64,000 bases of DNA from Sorangium cellulosum So0157-2 (GCF_000418325.1 NC_021658.1:6834001-6898000); one strand, 5' to 3'. Positions 40,063-49,472 are shown, counted from the stretch's first letter. A program made the numbers and translations. The notes: generated by a model from the sequence alone, not told the origin.

Positions 40063-40878
40063 CTACCTGCCCCTCGGCCGCGTCGTCGCGCCTGCGCCGA
40101 GCGCCGCCGTCGGGGCGGCGGATCGCCCGGCGCCCTGCGGGGCCCGGAGCTCGCTCGCCCGCGCGCGCCGCGCGGGAGCGCCGCCCCGCGACGTGAGCTG
40201 CTCCAGCGCCGCCCGCAGCTCGGCGCGCACGTGGGGGCCGAGGAGCTTCTCCGCCATGGCGCTCAGGCGCCCGGCGAACGTGGCCATGATGCAGGCCGCG
40301 CGCTGGTCGTCGCGGTCCGGGGCGCCCGAGCGCCGGTAGTGGCGCGCGTAGTCGCGCGTGATCGCCCCGAGATCGCCGCCGACGTGGACCGCCTGCCGCA
40401 TGAAGAGCCGCGCGGCGCGCTCGTTGGCGATCCGCGGCATCTGCGCGAGGGTCAGGGCGACGTCGGTCCTGCCCACGGCGAGCAGCATGGAGACCACGCG
40501 CTCGCGGGCGATCTCCACGAGCCTCGGCGCGAGCGTGTGCTCGTCGAAGACGTGGACGTTCGCCGGCACGAGCGCCTCGCGCTCGGCGCCGAGCTCGTTC
40601 AGGAAGGCGTTCAGCACCGGCGAGCGGGTCGGCGCGGCGTGCAGGTACTCCCGCGCGGCCTCCGCGGCCGGCGCGTCGGCCGGCGGCGAAGGGGCGCCGG
40701 CGTCGGGCGTCGCGGGCGCCTGGCGTCGCGCGGCGCGCGCGCGCCGCGCCCGCTCGAAGTGCCGCTCCGCGATCCCGGCGCGCTCGTCCGCCGCGGCGGG
40801 ATCCGTCGCGTCGAGGAGCGCGGCAAGCCCCGCGGCGCGGGCGGCGGTGACGTGCGGAAGGGGTTTCTGGCTGGTCAT
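40063..40878 (-). CDS. Hypothetical protein, helical, Ala/Arg-rich
   Basis: I do not recognise this 271-residue protein. It has no signal peptide or membrane helix. The central part (about 85-220) looks like a soluble helical domain (PVLNAFLNELGAEREALV, RLVEIARERVVSMLLAVG, ALTLAQMPRIANERAARLF), and the ends are low-complexity. Codon third positions are strongly G/C on this strand, which supports it as a real gene over its antisense frame. It lies 131 bases upstream of a kinase gene on the same strand and may share its transcript, making it a candidate kinase substrate by position only. Upstream is the first copy of the palindromic repeat. Confidence 0.65.
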   Translation of the reverse strand: MTSQKPLPHVTAARAAGLAALLDATDPAAADERAGIAERHFERARRARAARRQAPATPDAGAPSPPADAPAAEAAREYLHAAPTRSPVLNAFLNELGAEREALVPANVHVFDEHTLAPRLVEIARERVVSMLLAVGRTDVALTLAQMPRIANERAARLFMRQAVHVGGDLGAITRDYARHYRRSGAPDRDDQRAACIMATFAGRLSAMAEKLLGPHVRAELRAALEQLTSRGGAPARRARASELRAPQGAGRSAAPTAALGAGATTRPRGR

Positions 40879-40961
40879 TCGAGCAGGCTCTCTCGCTGAG
40901 ACCTGCTCAGGCGTTTACCACGCCGCGCGAACGGCTGTACAGCGCTGAACCCCGGTTCGGT

Positions 40962-41142
40962 CGCGGATCAGAACTCCCGCCAGGGAGCTGCCTCGCGAGC
41001 GAAGAGAAATAAACGCAAAGGCGCAAAGACGCAAAGGCGCAAAACTACAAATCTTTTTTGCGGTTTTGCGCCTTTGCGCCTTTGCGCCTTTGCACTGAAC
41101 TCTCGCTCCGGATCCCTGGCCGGACTTCTGGCGGGCGGAATA
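40962..41142 (+). repeat. Palindromic dispersed repeat, copy 1
   Basis: A 180-base element upstream of the oxoprolinase gene. The core is an inverted repeat: the arm 41012-41045 (CGCAAAGGCGCAAAG type) pairs over 31 bases with 41063-41093 with one mismatch, around the loop TACAAATCTTTTTTGCG. Outer ends are CGCCAGGGA (40978) and GGATCCCTGGCC (41110), also mutually inverted over about eight bases. Flanks and core match copy 2 at 44931 in the same orientation. No coding capacity. Confidence 0.9.
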
Positions 41143-41160
41143 AGCGAAGGAGCGCACACC

Positions 41161-44100
41161 ATGACGTCGACCTCGAGCCAATGGCAGTTCTGGATCGACC
41201 GCGGCGGGACGTTCACGGACGTCGTGGCCAGGCGGCCCGACGGCTCGCTCGCGACCGCCAAGCTGCTGTCGGAGAACCCCGAGCAGTACGCCGACGCGGC
41301 GGTCGAGGGCATCCGCCGCCTGCTCGGCCTCGCGCCCGGGCGGGCCATCACCCCCGCCGAGGTCGCGTGCGTGAAGATGGGCACCACGGTGGCCACGAAC
41401 GCGCTGCTCGAGCGCAAGGGCGATCGCACCGCGCTCGTGACCACGCGCGGCTTCCGCGACGCGCTGCGCATCGGCTACCAGAACCGCCCCCGCCTGTTCG
41501 ATCGCCACATCGTGCTCCACGACCTCCTGTACGAGCGCGTGATCGAGGCGCGCGAGCGCGTCGACGCGCGGGGCGAGGTGGTCGAGCCGCTCGACGGCGC
41601 GGCGCTGCGCCGCGCGCTGGAGGAGGCGTTCGAGGCCGGCATCCGCGCCTGCGCCGTCGTCTTCATGCACGGCTACCGCTTCGCGGCGCACGAGCGGCGG
41701 GCGGCCGAGATCGCGCGCGAGGTCGGCTTCACCCAGGTCTCCGCCTCGCACGAGGTCAGCCCGCTCATGAAGCTCGTCTCGCGCGGCGACACCACGGTCG
41801 TCGACGCGTACCTCTCGCCCATCCTGCGCCGCTACGTCGAGCAGGTGGCCAGCCAGATGCCGGGCGTGCCGCTCTACTTCATGCAGTCGAGCGGCGGGCT
41901 GACGCTCGCCCGGAGGTTCCAGGGCAAGGACGCGATCCTGAGCGGCCCGGCCGGCGGCATCGTCGGCATGGTGCGCACCGCGCTCGCGGGCGGGCACGAG
42001 AAGGTCATCGGCTTCGACATGGGCGGCACCTCGACCGACGTGTCGCACTACGCGGGCGAGCTCGAGCGCGCCTTCGAGACGCAGGTGGCCGGCGTGCGCA
42101 TGCGCGCGCCGATGATGAGCATCCACACCGTGGCCGCCGGCGGCGGCTCGCTCCTCACCTTCGACGGCGCGCGGCTGCGCGTGGGCCCGGAGTCGGCCGG
42201 CGCGAACCCGGGCCCGGCGTGCTACCGCCGCGGCGGGCCGCTGGCCATCACCGACGCCAACGTGATGCTCGGCAAGATCCAGCCCGACCTCTTCCCGCGC
42301 GTGTTCGGGCCCGGCGCCGACGAGCCGCTCGACCGCGAGGTCGTCGAGCGGCGCTTCCAGGCCATGGCCGAGGAGGTGCGCCGCGAGACGTCGCGCCCGA
42401 TCACGCCGGAGCAGCTGGCCGAGGGCTTCCTGCAGATCGCCGTCGCGAACATGGCGAACGCGGTGAAGAAGATCTCGGTGGCGCGCGGCTACGACGTCAC
42501 GCAGTACACCCTCCAGTGCTTCGGCGGCGCCGGCGGCCAGCACGCCTGCGCGGTGGCCGACGCCCTCGGCATGCGCCGCGTCTTCGTGCACCCGCTCGCG
42601 GGCGTCCTGTCCGCCTACGGCATGGGCCTCTCCGACCAGAGCGCGATGCGCGAGGCCGCGGTGGAGCGGCGCCTCGACGAGGCCGGCCTGGCCGCGGCGG
42701 GCGAGGCCCTCGCGCGCATCGGCCGCGACGCCGAGGCCGAGCTCGTGGGCCAAGGGTTCTCGCCGGAGCGCGTGCAGCTGCGAGCGCGCGCGCACGTGCG
42801 CTACGACGGCACCGACACCGCCCTCGTCGTGCCGTACGGCGGCGCGGAGGCGATCCGCGCCGCCTTCGAGGCGGCCTACCGCAAGCGGTTCGCGTTCCTG
42901 ATGCCCGACAAGGCGCTGGTCCTGGAGAGCGTGTCGGTGGAGGCGATCGGGCCGGGCGACGCCGCCGAGGAGCGGCCCGCCGCGAACACGCGCGCGCGCC
43001 CGCACCGCCCCGAGGCCGACGCGCGCGCGCGCATGTTCTCGGAGGGCGCCTTCCGCGACGCGGCGCTGCACCGGCGCGAGCGGCTCGGGCCCGGCGCGGT
43101 GATCGACGGCCCCGCCATCGTCGCCGAGGCCAACGCCACGACGGTCGTCGAGCCCGGCTGGCGGGCCGAGATCACCGCGCTCGGCCACATGACGCTCACC
43201 CGGGTGGCGCCGCGCCCCGAGCGCCGCGCGGTGGGCACCGAGGTCGACCCGGTGATGCTGGAGGTGTTCAACAACCTCTTCATGAACATCGCCGAGCAGA
43301 TGGGGCTGCGCCTGCAGAACACCGCTCACTCGGTCAACATCAAGGAGCGGCTCGACTTCTCCTGCGCGCTCTTCGACGCGGAGGGCAACCTGATCGCGAA
43401 CGCGCCGCACATGCCGGTGCACCTCGGCTCGATGGGCGAGTCGATCCGGACCGTGATCGCGCGGAACCCCGGGATGAAGCCGGGGGACGTCTACGTGCTG
43501 AACGACCCCTACCACGGCGGCACGCACCTGCCCGACGTGACGGTGGTCACGCCGGTCTGGGACGACCAGGGCGCCCGCGCGCTGTTCTACGTGGCCTCGC
43601 GCGGGCATCACGCCGACATCGGCGGCATCACGCCGGGATCGATGCCGCCGTTCTCCAGGACGATCGAGGAGGAGGGCGTCCTGCTCGACAACGTGAAGCT
43701 CGTCGAGGCCGGGCGGCTCCGCGAGGCCGAGATCCTCGCGGCCCTGGGCGGCGGCCCGTATCCGGCGCGCAACCCGCAGCAGAACCTGGCCGACCTGCGC
43801 GCGCAGATCGCGGCGAACGAGAAGGGCGCGCAGGAGCTCTCGGCGATGGTGGCCCAGTTCGGGCTGGACACCGTGCACGCCTACATGAAGCACGTGCAGG
43901 ACAACGCCGAGGAGAGCGTGCGCCTCGCGATCGCGCGGCTCGACCCGGCGCTGCTCCGCGACGGGCGCTTCACGCTGCCGCTCGACAACGGCGCGACGAT
44001 CGCGGTGTCCGTCCGGATCGACCGCGCGCGCCGCGCGGCGGTGGTGGACTTCACCGGCACGTCGGCGCAGATGGACAACAACTTCAACGCGCCCCGCGCG

Positions 44101-44817
44101 GTGACCATGGCCGCCGTGCTCTACGTCTTCCGCACGCTCGTGGACGACGACATCCCGCTGAACGCCGGGTGCCTGAAGCCCCTCGAGGTGATCGTCCCCG
44201 AGGGCTCGATGCTGAGCCCACGCCCGCCCGCCGCGGTGGTGGCCGGCAACGTGGAGGTGTCGACCTGCGTCACCAACGCGCTGTACGGCGCGCTCGGCGT
44301 GCTCGCCAGCAGCCAGCCGACGATGAACAACTTCACGTTCGGCAATGACAGGGTCCAGTACTACGAGACGATCTCGGGCGGCTCGGGCGCGGGCATCGAG
44401 CTCGGCGCGGGCGGCGCGCGCGGCTTCCCGGGCACGAGCGTCGTGCAGACGCACATGACGAACTCGCGCCTGACCGACCCCGAGGTGCTCGAGCACCGGT
44501 TCCCGGTGCGGCTCGACCGGTACGAGATCCGCGCGGGCTCGGGGGGCGCCGGGCGCTTTCCGGGCGGGGACGGCGGCACGCGCGCCGTGCGCTTCCTCGA
44601 GCCGATGGCGGCGTCGATCCTGTCGAACGGGCGCTCGACGGCCGCGTTCGGCCTGGCGGGCGGGGGCGCGGGCGCGCCCGGGCGCAACGTCGTGGTGCGC
44701 GCGGACGGCTCGACCGAGGTGCTGCCGCACATCGGGTCGGTCGAGATGGGGATCGGCGACGTGTTCGTGATCGAGACGCCCGGGGGCGGCGGGTACGGCG
44801 CGCCCGCGCCGGGCTGA
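41161..44817 (+). CDS. Fused hydantoinase A/B (5-oxoprolinase family)
   Basis: A 1,218-residue cytoplasmic enzyme combining HyuA and HyuB halves, as in ATP-dependent 5-oxoprolinase. The HyuA half begins WIDRGGTFTDVVARRPDG and contains the nucleotide site (KVIGFDMGGTSTDVSH) and CFGGAGGQHACAVADALG. The HyuB half starts about residue 690 (PVMLEVFNNLFMNIAEQMG) and includes MPVHLGSMGESIR, LNDPYHGGTHLPDVTVV and SRGHHADIGGITPGSMPPFS. The reaction is ATP-driven opening of 5-oxoproline or a hydantoin; the window does not tell which. AAGGAG at nine bases fixes the start at 41161; the frame that opens at 41074 begins inside the repeat. The whole gene is bracketed by two direct copies of a palindromic repeat. 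Confidence 0.93.
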   Translation: MTSTSSQWQFWIDRGGTFTDVVARRPDGSLATAKLLSENPEQYADAAVEGIRRLLGLAPGRAITPAEVACVKMGTTVATNALLERKGDRTALVTTRGFRDALRIGYQNRPRLFDRHIVLHDLLYERVIEARERVDARGEVVEPLDGAALRRALEEAFEAGIRACAVVFMHGYRFAAHERRAAEIAREVGFTQVSASHEVSPLMKLVSRGDTTVVDAYLSPILRRYVEQVASQMPGVPLYFMQSSGGLTLARRFQGKDAILSGPAGGIVGMVRTALAGGHEKVIGFDMGGTSTDVSHYAGELERAFETQVAGVRMRAPMMSIHTVAAGGGSLLTFDGARLRVGPESAGANPGPACYRRGGPLAITDANVMLGKIQPDLFPRVFGPGADEPLDREVVERRFQAMAEEVRRETSRPITPEQLAEGFLQIAVANMANAVKKISVARGYDVTQYTLQCFGGAGGQHACAVADALGMRRVFVHPLAGVLSAYGMGLSDQSAMREAAVERRLDEAGLAAAGEALARIGRDAEAELVGQGFSPERVQLRARAHVRYDGTDTALVVPYGGAEAIRAAFEAAYRKRFAFLMPDKALVLESVSVEAIGPGDAAEERPAANTRARPHRPEADARARMFSEGAFRDAALHRRERLGPGAVIDGPAIVAEANATTVVEPGWRAEITALGHMTLTRVAPRPERRAVGTEVDPVMLEVFNNLFMNIAEQMGLRLQNTAHSVNIKERLDFSCALFDAEGNLIANAPHMPVHLGSMGESIRTVIARNPGMKPGDVYVLNDPYHGGTHLPDVTVVTPVWDDQGARALFYVASRGHHADIGGITPGSMPPFSRTIEEEGVLLDNVKLVEAGRLREAEILAALGGGPYPARNPQQNLADLRAQIAANEKGAQELSAMVAQFGLDTVHAYMKHVQDNAEESVRLAIARLDPALLRDGRFTLPLDNGATIAVSVRIDRARRAAVVDFTGTSAQMDNNFNAPRAVTMAAVLYVFRTLVDDDIPLNAGCLKPLEVIVPEGSMLSPRPPAAVVAGNVEVSTCVTNALYGALGVLASSQPTMNNFTFGNDRVQYYETISGGSGAGIELGAGGARGFPGTSVVQTHMTNSRLTDPEVLEHRFPVRLDRYEIRAGSGGAGRFPGGDGGTRAVRFLEPMAASILSNGRSTAAFGLAGGGAGAPGRNVVVRADGSTEVLPHIGSVEMGIGDVFVIETPGGGGYGAPAPG

Positions 44818-44930
44818 GCGCGCGGGAGGCGGCGGGGCGAGGCAGGAGCGCCGTCGCCTCCGGAGGCCGCGCGCCCTCGCCTCGACGCGGGCACCGCGGC
44901 CCGCAGCCGTGTCCGCGTCGAGGCCAGTGC
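44818..44930. other. Short spacer after the oxoprolinase gene
   Basis: GC-rich spacer between the oxoprolinase stop and repeat copy 2. With the repeat it makes a 395-base gene-free stretch. I see no separate terminator in it; the repeat itself, with its long inverted arms, could serve as one. Confidence 0.4.
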
Positions 44931-45212
44931 CGCGGGTCAGAGCTCCCGCCAGGGATCTGCCCCGCGAGCGAAGAGAGATTCAACGCAAAGGCGCAAAGGC
45001 GCCAAGGCGCAAAGGCGCCAAGGCGCAAAGGCGCCAAGGCGCAAAGGCGCCAAGGCGCAAAGGCGCCAAGGCGCAAAGGCGCCAAGGCGCAAAGGCGCCA
45101 AGGCGCAAAGGCGCAAAGACGCAAAACTACAAATCTTTTTTGCGCCTTTGCGCCTATGCGCCTTTGCGTTGAACTCTCTCTGGATCCCTGGCGCGACCCC
45201 TGGTGGGTGGAA
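44931..45212 (+). repeat. Palindromic dispersed repeat, copy 2, with internal 16-base array
   Basis: This is the same element as at 40962, in the same orientation, ending at the stop codon of the PEGA gene. Its inner termini TTCAACGCAAAGGCGCA (44979) and TGCGCCTTTGCGTTGAA (45157) are perfect 17-base inverted repeats, and the outer ends CGCCAGGGATC (44947) and GGATCCCTGGCG (45182) pair over 11 bases. It shares the loop CTACAAATCTTTTTTGCG with copy 1. Unlike copy 1 it contains an expanded array of the unit GGCGCAAAGGCGCCAA. Confidence 0.92.
44994..45112 (+). repeat. 16-base tandem array (about seven units) inside repeat copy 2
   Basis: GCCAAGG recurs at 45001, 45017, 45033, 45049, 45065, 45081 and 45097, an exact 16-base period. 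The units look identical. Copy 1 of the host element lacks the array, so it grew after the two copies diverged, or was lost from copy 1. Confidence 0.92.
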
Positions 45213-46586
45213 CTAGAAGCTGCCGACCACCTGGAGGCCCAGACCGTCGCGGCCGATCCGGGCGGGCGAGGCGCCGAGGAGGCGCGGGCCGGTGCGCGCG
45301 ACGTCCTCGCGCACGAGCGTCGTCTTCCGGACCAGGACGCCGCTCGCGATCATCGCGAGGCCCGCCGCCTGCAAGACGCCGTCGATCACGAAGATCGCCT
45401 CGTCCCCGCTGTCCACCACCCGCGCCGCGTGGATCAGCGGACCGGCCACCGGAACGGCGAGGATCGGGTAGCCGACGAGCGTGCCCGAGACCGAGAACGG
45501 CGTGTAGGCCACCCCGAGGATGGTCGCTCCCGCGGAGATGAGCCCGCCGCGCGCGTTCGTCTCGAGGCGGTACCCGAGGGGGATGGGGTCGCCCTTCTTG
45601 TAGTCGATCTCGACCGGATCGGCCGCGGTGAGCATGGGGCGCGCCTTCACCGCCCGGAGCGGCGCGTCGACGACCTTGCCCGCCTTGACGGAGACCGTCG
45701 TCGGCGGCGTCCCGAAGCCGTCGGCGCCGAACAGCACGATCACGTGCGCGCCGGGCTCGACCTTGCCCTCCCAGGGGGTCGTGCCCACGCGCACGCCGTC
45801 GAGCGCCACGCCGAGCTGCTTGCCCGTGATCTCGGAGATGCGCAGGCGCCCGCGCGTCTCGATCGCCTTGAGGCTCGCCGCGACGCTCGCCGTCTTTCGG
45901 CCGACGACGTCGACGCGCGCCTCCAACGGCTCGAAGCCGTCCTTCTGGATGCGCACCGTGTGCGCGCCCGCCGCGACGCGCAGCGGGGCCGGGAGCGGCA
46001 GCTCGGCGCGGCGCTCGCCGTCGACGAGGACCGCCGCGCCGGGCGCGCCCCCCTCGATCGCGATCGCGCCGACGAGCTCGCGCAGCTGCTCCACCTCGGC
46101 GAACGCCGCCTGCTTCGCGTCGGCCGGGAGCACGTCGTCGAAGTCGGCGAGGACCGACTCGAACAGCTCGAGCGCCTCGGTGGTGCGCCCGAGCTTCTGC
46201 AAGCAGCGCGCGGCGCTGGAGGTGGCCCCCCACGTCGGGAAGAGCCGCCGCGACTCGAGGAACTCGGCCGCGGCGGCCTCCCACGCCTCGGCCCTGTACA
46301 TGCGCAGGCCGCGCTGGAAGCGGGCCTCGGCGTCCGCCTTCGCGGCGGCCTCGGCGGCGGGGGCGCCGGCAGAAGGCGCCCCGGCGGGGGGCGCCCCGGC
46401 GGCGGGCGCGGCGGCAGAAGGCGCGCTGGCCGCGGGCCCGCTGGCGGCGGGAGCCGCGGCCGCAGGCCTGCTGGCGGCGGGCTGCGCGCGTCCGGCGCCC
46501 TGCGCGAAGAGCGGCGCCGCCCACGCGGCGAGGAGCAATGCGACGGCCGCAGCGGCGCGTCGGGGAGGGCAGATCCGGATTCGCAT
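45213..46586 (-). CDS. Secreted PEGA-domain protein downstream of a kinase
   Basis: A 457-residue exported protein: signal AAAAVALLLAAWAAPLFA, an Ala/Pro stalk, a TPR-like helical part (ADAEARFQRGLRMYRAEAWE), then PEGA-type beta repeats (AAVLVDGERRAELPLPAPLR, HTVRIQKDGFEPLEA, LGVALDGVRVGTTPWEGKVE) and a hydrophobic C-terminal half (LISAGATILGVAYTPFSVSG, PILAVPVAGPLI) that could anchor it in a membrane. PEGA proteins are often linked with surface or envelope signalling. It follows a Ser/Thr kinase gene by 73 bases on the same strand, the same pairing as at 20.6-23.4 kb. The stop lies exactly at the edge of repeat copy 2. Its ATG has no clear ribosome site. Confidence 0.85.
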   Translation of the reverse strand: MRIRICPPRRAAAAVALLLAAWAAPLFAQGAGRAQPAASRPAAAAPAASGPAASAPSAAAPAAGAPPAGAPSAGAPAAEAAAKADAEARFQRGLRMYRAEAWEAAAAEFLESRRLFPTWGATSSAARCLQKLGRTTEALELFESVLADFDDVLPADAKQAAFAEVEQLRELVGAIAIEGGAPGAAVLVDGERRAELPLPAPLRVAAGAHTVRIQKDGFEPLEARVDVVGRKTASVAASLKAIETRGRLRISEITGKQLGVALDGVRVGTTPWEGKVEPGAHVIVLFGADGFGTPPTTVSVKAGKVVDAPLRAVKARPMLTAADPVEIDYKKGDPIPLGYRLETNARGGLISAGATILGVAYTPFSVSGTLVGYPILAVPVAGPLIHAARVVDSGDEAIFVIDGVLQAAGLAMIASGVLVRKTTLVREDVARTGPRLLGASPARIGRDGLGLQVVGSF

Positions 46587-46659
46587 GATCGAGGATGCGA
46601 CGCCCGCAGCTTACAGGAACCCTGTCCCTTTCCCGCAACCTGGTTCTGGGCGCCGCCGG

Positions 46660-48399
46660 TTACTGAAGCGTGCTCGGGACGAGCGGGTCCGCCGGCGGCT
46701 TGGGCGGCGCCGACGGCTCCTTCGCCGGCGCCGGCGCCGGCCGGCGTGGCGGCTGCGGTCTCGCGGGCGGCGCGCCGCTCGCTCGGGCCGCCGGGACATC
46801 GAGGGCGACCCGCGCCGGAGACGCGCCGTTCTCGGTGACGACGACCTCCTCCACCCGCTCGGCCCCCGCGCGGACGAGGCGCACGCGGTGCTTGCTGCCG
46901 AGCACACCGGAGATCTCGACCAGCCCGCCGCGCACCTCGCCGGGCACCCCGTCGACCTCCACGGCGGCGTCGCTGGGCGCGACGGCCAGGACGACCCGCC
47001 TGAGGGCGACGGGGGCAGGATCTGTCGTCGCGGACGCGGCGCTGGTCGCAGGCGACGCGCCAGCCGCCGCGACGTCGCTCGCCGCAGGCGCTGCCGTCGC
47101 CGCAGGCGCTGCCGTCGCCGCCGCCGTGGCCGCCGCCGTGCTCGCGGCCACGGCGGCGTCGGCGCCCGGCTCCGCCGCGCGCGACGCCGCGAAGTACGCG
47201 ATCGCGCCCGTGACGCCGAGGGCGAGCAGCACCGCCGGCGCCCGGGAGCGCGCCGCGGCGCCGCTCGCCGGCGCCCCGCTCGTCGTCGGGGCGCCGGACG
47301 TCACGCTCGCGGCGCGGCCGCGCCCGCCGTCCGTCGTCGAGTCGCCCGGGCGGCCCTCGGCGGCGTTCGCCAGGCTCCCCTCCCGGCGCGCCGCGTGGCC
47401 GACGTCGAGCCTCGGCGCCAGCACGGCGCGCTCCTCGTCGGTGACGGTCACGAGCATCTCCTCCCGCAGCGCGTGGCCGCCGGGCAGCAGCGGGAGCATC
47501 GCGGCGAGCATCTCCTCCGCGCTCTGGAAGCGGTCGCCCATCTTCAGCTCCAGCGCGCGGTGCACCACGGCGGCCATCTCGCGCGGGACCCACGGGGCGG
47601 CGTCCTGGATGGGCGGGGCCGGCTCCGTGCACAGGAGGACGAAGAGGCGCGCGATCGAGGCGATTTGATGACGAGGCGCGTTCCCCGCCAGCGCGGCGTA
47701 CAGGACGACGCCGAGCGACCAGATGTCGGTGCGGTAATCGACGGTGCGGATGTCCTCGATCTGCTCCGGCGCCATGAAGAGCGGCGACCCGAGCATCTTC
47801 CCGGTCGTGGTCAGCCCGGTCGTCACGCCGCCCTCCGACGGCTTGATCTTCGCGATCCCGAAGTCGAGGAGCTTGACCACGATCTCCCCGTCGCCGGAGC
47901 GCGCCAGGAACAGGTTCGCCGGCTTGATGTCCCGGTGGATCACCCGGGCTTCGTGGGCCTTTTGCAGGCCGAGGCACGCCTGGACGACGATGCGCAGCGC
48001 GACGTCGGGCCGGAGCGGCCCGAGGCGGTGCAAGAGCTGCCCGAAATCCTCCCCGTCGAGGTACTCCATCACGAGGTACGGCGAGCCGGTCGCGGGATCC
48101 GTCCCGGCGTCGAGCAGGCGAACGATGTGCGGGGTCTCGATGCCGGCCGCGGCGCGCGCCTCGCGCTGGAAGCGGCCGAGCGCGGTGCCGCTCTCCCGTC
48201 GCTTCTGCGAGCTGATGAGCTTCACCGCGACCCGCTCGCCGGAGTCGGTGTGCCGCGCCTCGTAGACGCAGCCCATCCCCCCCTCGCCGATCAAGCGGGT
48301 AAGGCGGTATTTGCGGTCGACGATCTCGCCTTCCAAGGCGGAGCAGGGTAGGTCGAAGGGCGCCCGGCTGCAAATCAGGCGCAGCTCGGGCGCAGACAC
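46660..48399 (-). CDS. Transmembrane Ser/Thr protein kinase with PEGA-like tail
   Basis: An eukaryote-like kinase of about 579 residues. Motifs: glycine loop IGEGGMGCVYEA, VAVK, catalytic HRDIKPANLF, DFG in LLDFGIAKI and APEQI. After an Ala/Ser-rich linker comes one transmembrane helix (APAVLLALGVTGAIAYFAAS) and an extracytoplasmic tail with a PEGA-like strand set (VVLAVAPSDAAVEVDGVPGE). The start is uncertain: the frame stays open to 49821, across the MscS gene. GTG 48399 is the best fit, with TTG 48336 as an alternative; neither has a ribosome site, which is common for kinases here. The PEGA protein gene follows at 73 bases. The two may form an envelope signalling pair, by inference. Confidence 0.88.
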   Translation of the reverse strand: MSAPELRLICSRAPFDLPCSALEGEIVDRKYRLTRLIGEGGMGCVYEARHTDSGERVAVKLISSQKRRESGTALGRFQREARAAAGIETPHIVRLLDAGTDPATGSPYLVMEYLDGEDFGQLLHRLGPLRPDVALRIVVQACLGLQKAHEARVIHRDIKPANLFLARSGDGEIVVKLLDFGIAKIKPSEGGVTTGLTTTGKMLGSPLFMAPEQIEDIRTVDYRTDIWSLGVVLYAALAGNAPRHQIASIARLFVLLCTEPAPPIQDAAPWVPREMAAVVHRALELKMGDRFQSAEEMLAAMLPLLPGGHALREEMLVTVTDEERAVLAPRLDVGHAARREGSLANAAEGRPGDSTTDGGRGRAASVTSGAPTTSGAPASGAAARSRAPAVLLALGVTGAIAYFAASRAAEPGADAAVAASTAAATAAATAAPAATAAPAASDVAAAGASPATSAASATTDPAPVALRRVVLAVAPSDAAVEVDGVPGEVRGGLVEISGVLGSKHRVRLVRAGAERVEEVVVTENGASPARVALDVPAARASGAPPARPQPPRRPAPAPAKEPSAPPKPPADPLVPSTLQ

Positions 48400-48467
48400 C
48401 GCGGTGGGCGGGCGCCTCGGCCGGCGCGCCGCGCTGTCCGGCGACCTGCGGCGCGCCGCGGCGCGCG

Positions 48468-49472
48468 TCACCCCTGCGCGCCGGCGCCCTCGAACCGCGC
48501 CCCGCTCTCGCCGCTCGCCGCGCCGCTCGCCGCGCCGCTCGCCGCGCCGTTCGCCGCCCTCGCGTCGGCCCTGGGGAGAGGCTTTGCCTGGGCCGCGTGG
48601 CTCGTCCGGTGGACGGGCGGCATCTCGATGCCGTGCGCGCCGAACGCCTTCGCGAGGCGCCTCCGGTACTCCCGGCCCACCTGCCACTGCTCGGCCGGCT
48701 GCGTCTTGATGCGCGCGCGGACGACCACCGCCCGCTCGTCGAACGACTCCACGCCGACGAGCTCCAGCGGCTCGAGGATGCTCGCCCTGTAGCGCCTGTC
48801 CTCCTGGAGCTCGCGCGCGACCTCGCGCATCACCCGCATCACCCTGTCGACGTCCTCCGTGGTGGCGACGGCCACGTCGAACACGAGGGCAGACCACTCC
48901 TTGGTCATGTTCGAGAGCGCGTCGATCTTCCCGTTCTGGAAGACGTGCACCACCGCGGCGTCGTCGCGCAGCGAGACCGTGCGGAGGCCGATGTGCTCCA
49001 CGACACCCGAGGTGCCGTTGACGCTCACCACGTCGCCGGGCCGAAGGTGGTTCTCGAGGAGCAGAAAGAAGCCGGAGATGACGTCGCGCACGAGCTCCTG
49101 CGCGCCGAGGGCGATGGCCAGACCGGCGATGCCGGCGGCCACGAGGAGCGGCGCGATGTCGACCCCGAGCTGGACGAGGAGGATCATCGCCACCACGACC
49201 CCGATGACGACCCTCCCGGTCGTCCGGATGATGCCGAGCAGCGCCTCCGAGCGCCTCTCGATCTCGCGCACCGACTTGACGTCGCCGCTGCGGCTGCGCC
49301 TCACCAACGACACCTCGACGCGCCTGCACAGGACGTGGAGCCCCTTGAGCAGCACGAGCGCGACGAAGAGGAGCAGCAGCGCGGTCGGCAAGGCGTGGAT
49401 GACCCACGCGACGGCGCGCCGGAGAACGTCCCGCCAGGATGTGACGTCGAGCCAAGGGTCGAGCTGCGCCAT
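48468..49472 (-). CDS. MscS-family mechanosensitive channel
   Basis: A small-conductance mechanosensitive channel-like protein of 334 residues. Three to four transmembrane segments (AVAWVIHALPTALLLLFVAL, VVIGVVVAMILLVQLGV, PLLVAAGIAGLAIALGAQEL) lead into the pore-lining TM3 and the beta domain (VRDVISGFFLLLENHLRPGD, VVSVNGTSGVVEHIGLRTVS, VFQNGKIDALSNMTKEWSA). The C-terminal cytoplasmic cage follows and ends in an Ala/Ser/Gly repeat (AASG three times). Start 49472 (MAQLDPWLDV) is supported by AGGAGG about 11 bases upstream; 49598 adds a non-membrane leader. Function by family: pressure release during osmotic downshock. It lies upstream of the kinase gene on the same strand. Confidence 0.92.
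   Translation of the reverse strand: MAQLDPWLDVTSWRDVLRRAVAWVIHALPTALLLLFVALVLLKGLHVLCRRVEVSLVRRSRSGDVKSVREIERRSEALLGIIRTTGRVVIGVVVAMILLVQLGVDIAPLLVAAGIAGLAIALGAQELVRDVISGFFLLLENHLRPGDVVSVNGTSGVVEHIGLRTVSLRDDAAVVHVFQNGKIDALSNMTKEWSALVFDVAVATTEDVDRVMRVMREVARELQEDRRYRASILEPLELVGVESFDERAVVVRARIKTQPAEQWQVGREYRRRLAKAFGAHGIEMPPVHRTSHAAQAKPLPRADARAANGAASGAASGAASGESGARFEGAGAQG

Noticed and set aside
44994..45112. Tandem array considered as a CRISPR
   Set aside because: Units of 16 bases follow each other directly with no spacers and no cas genes are near.
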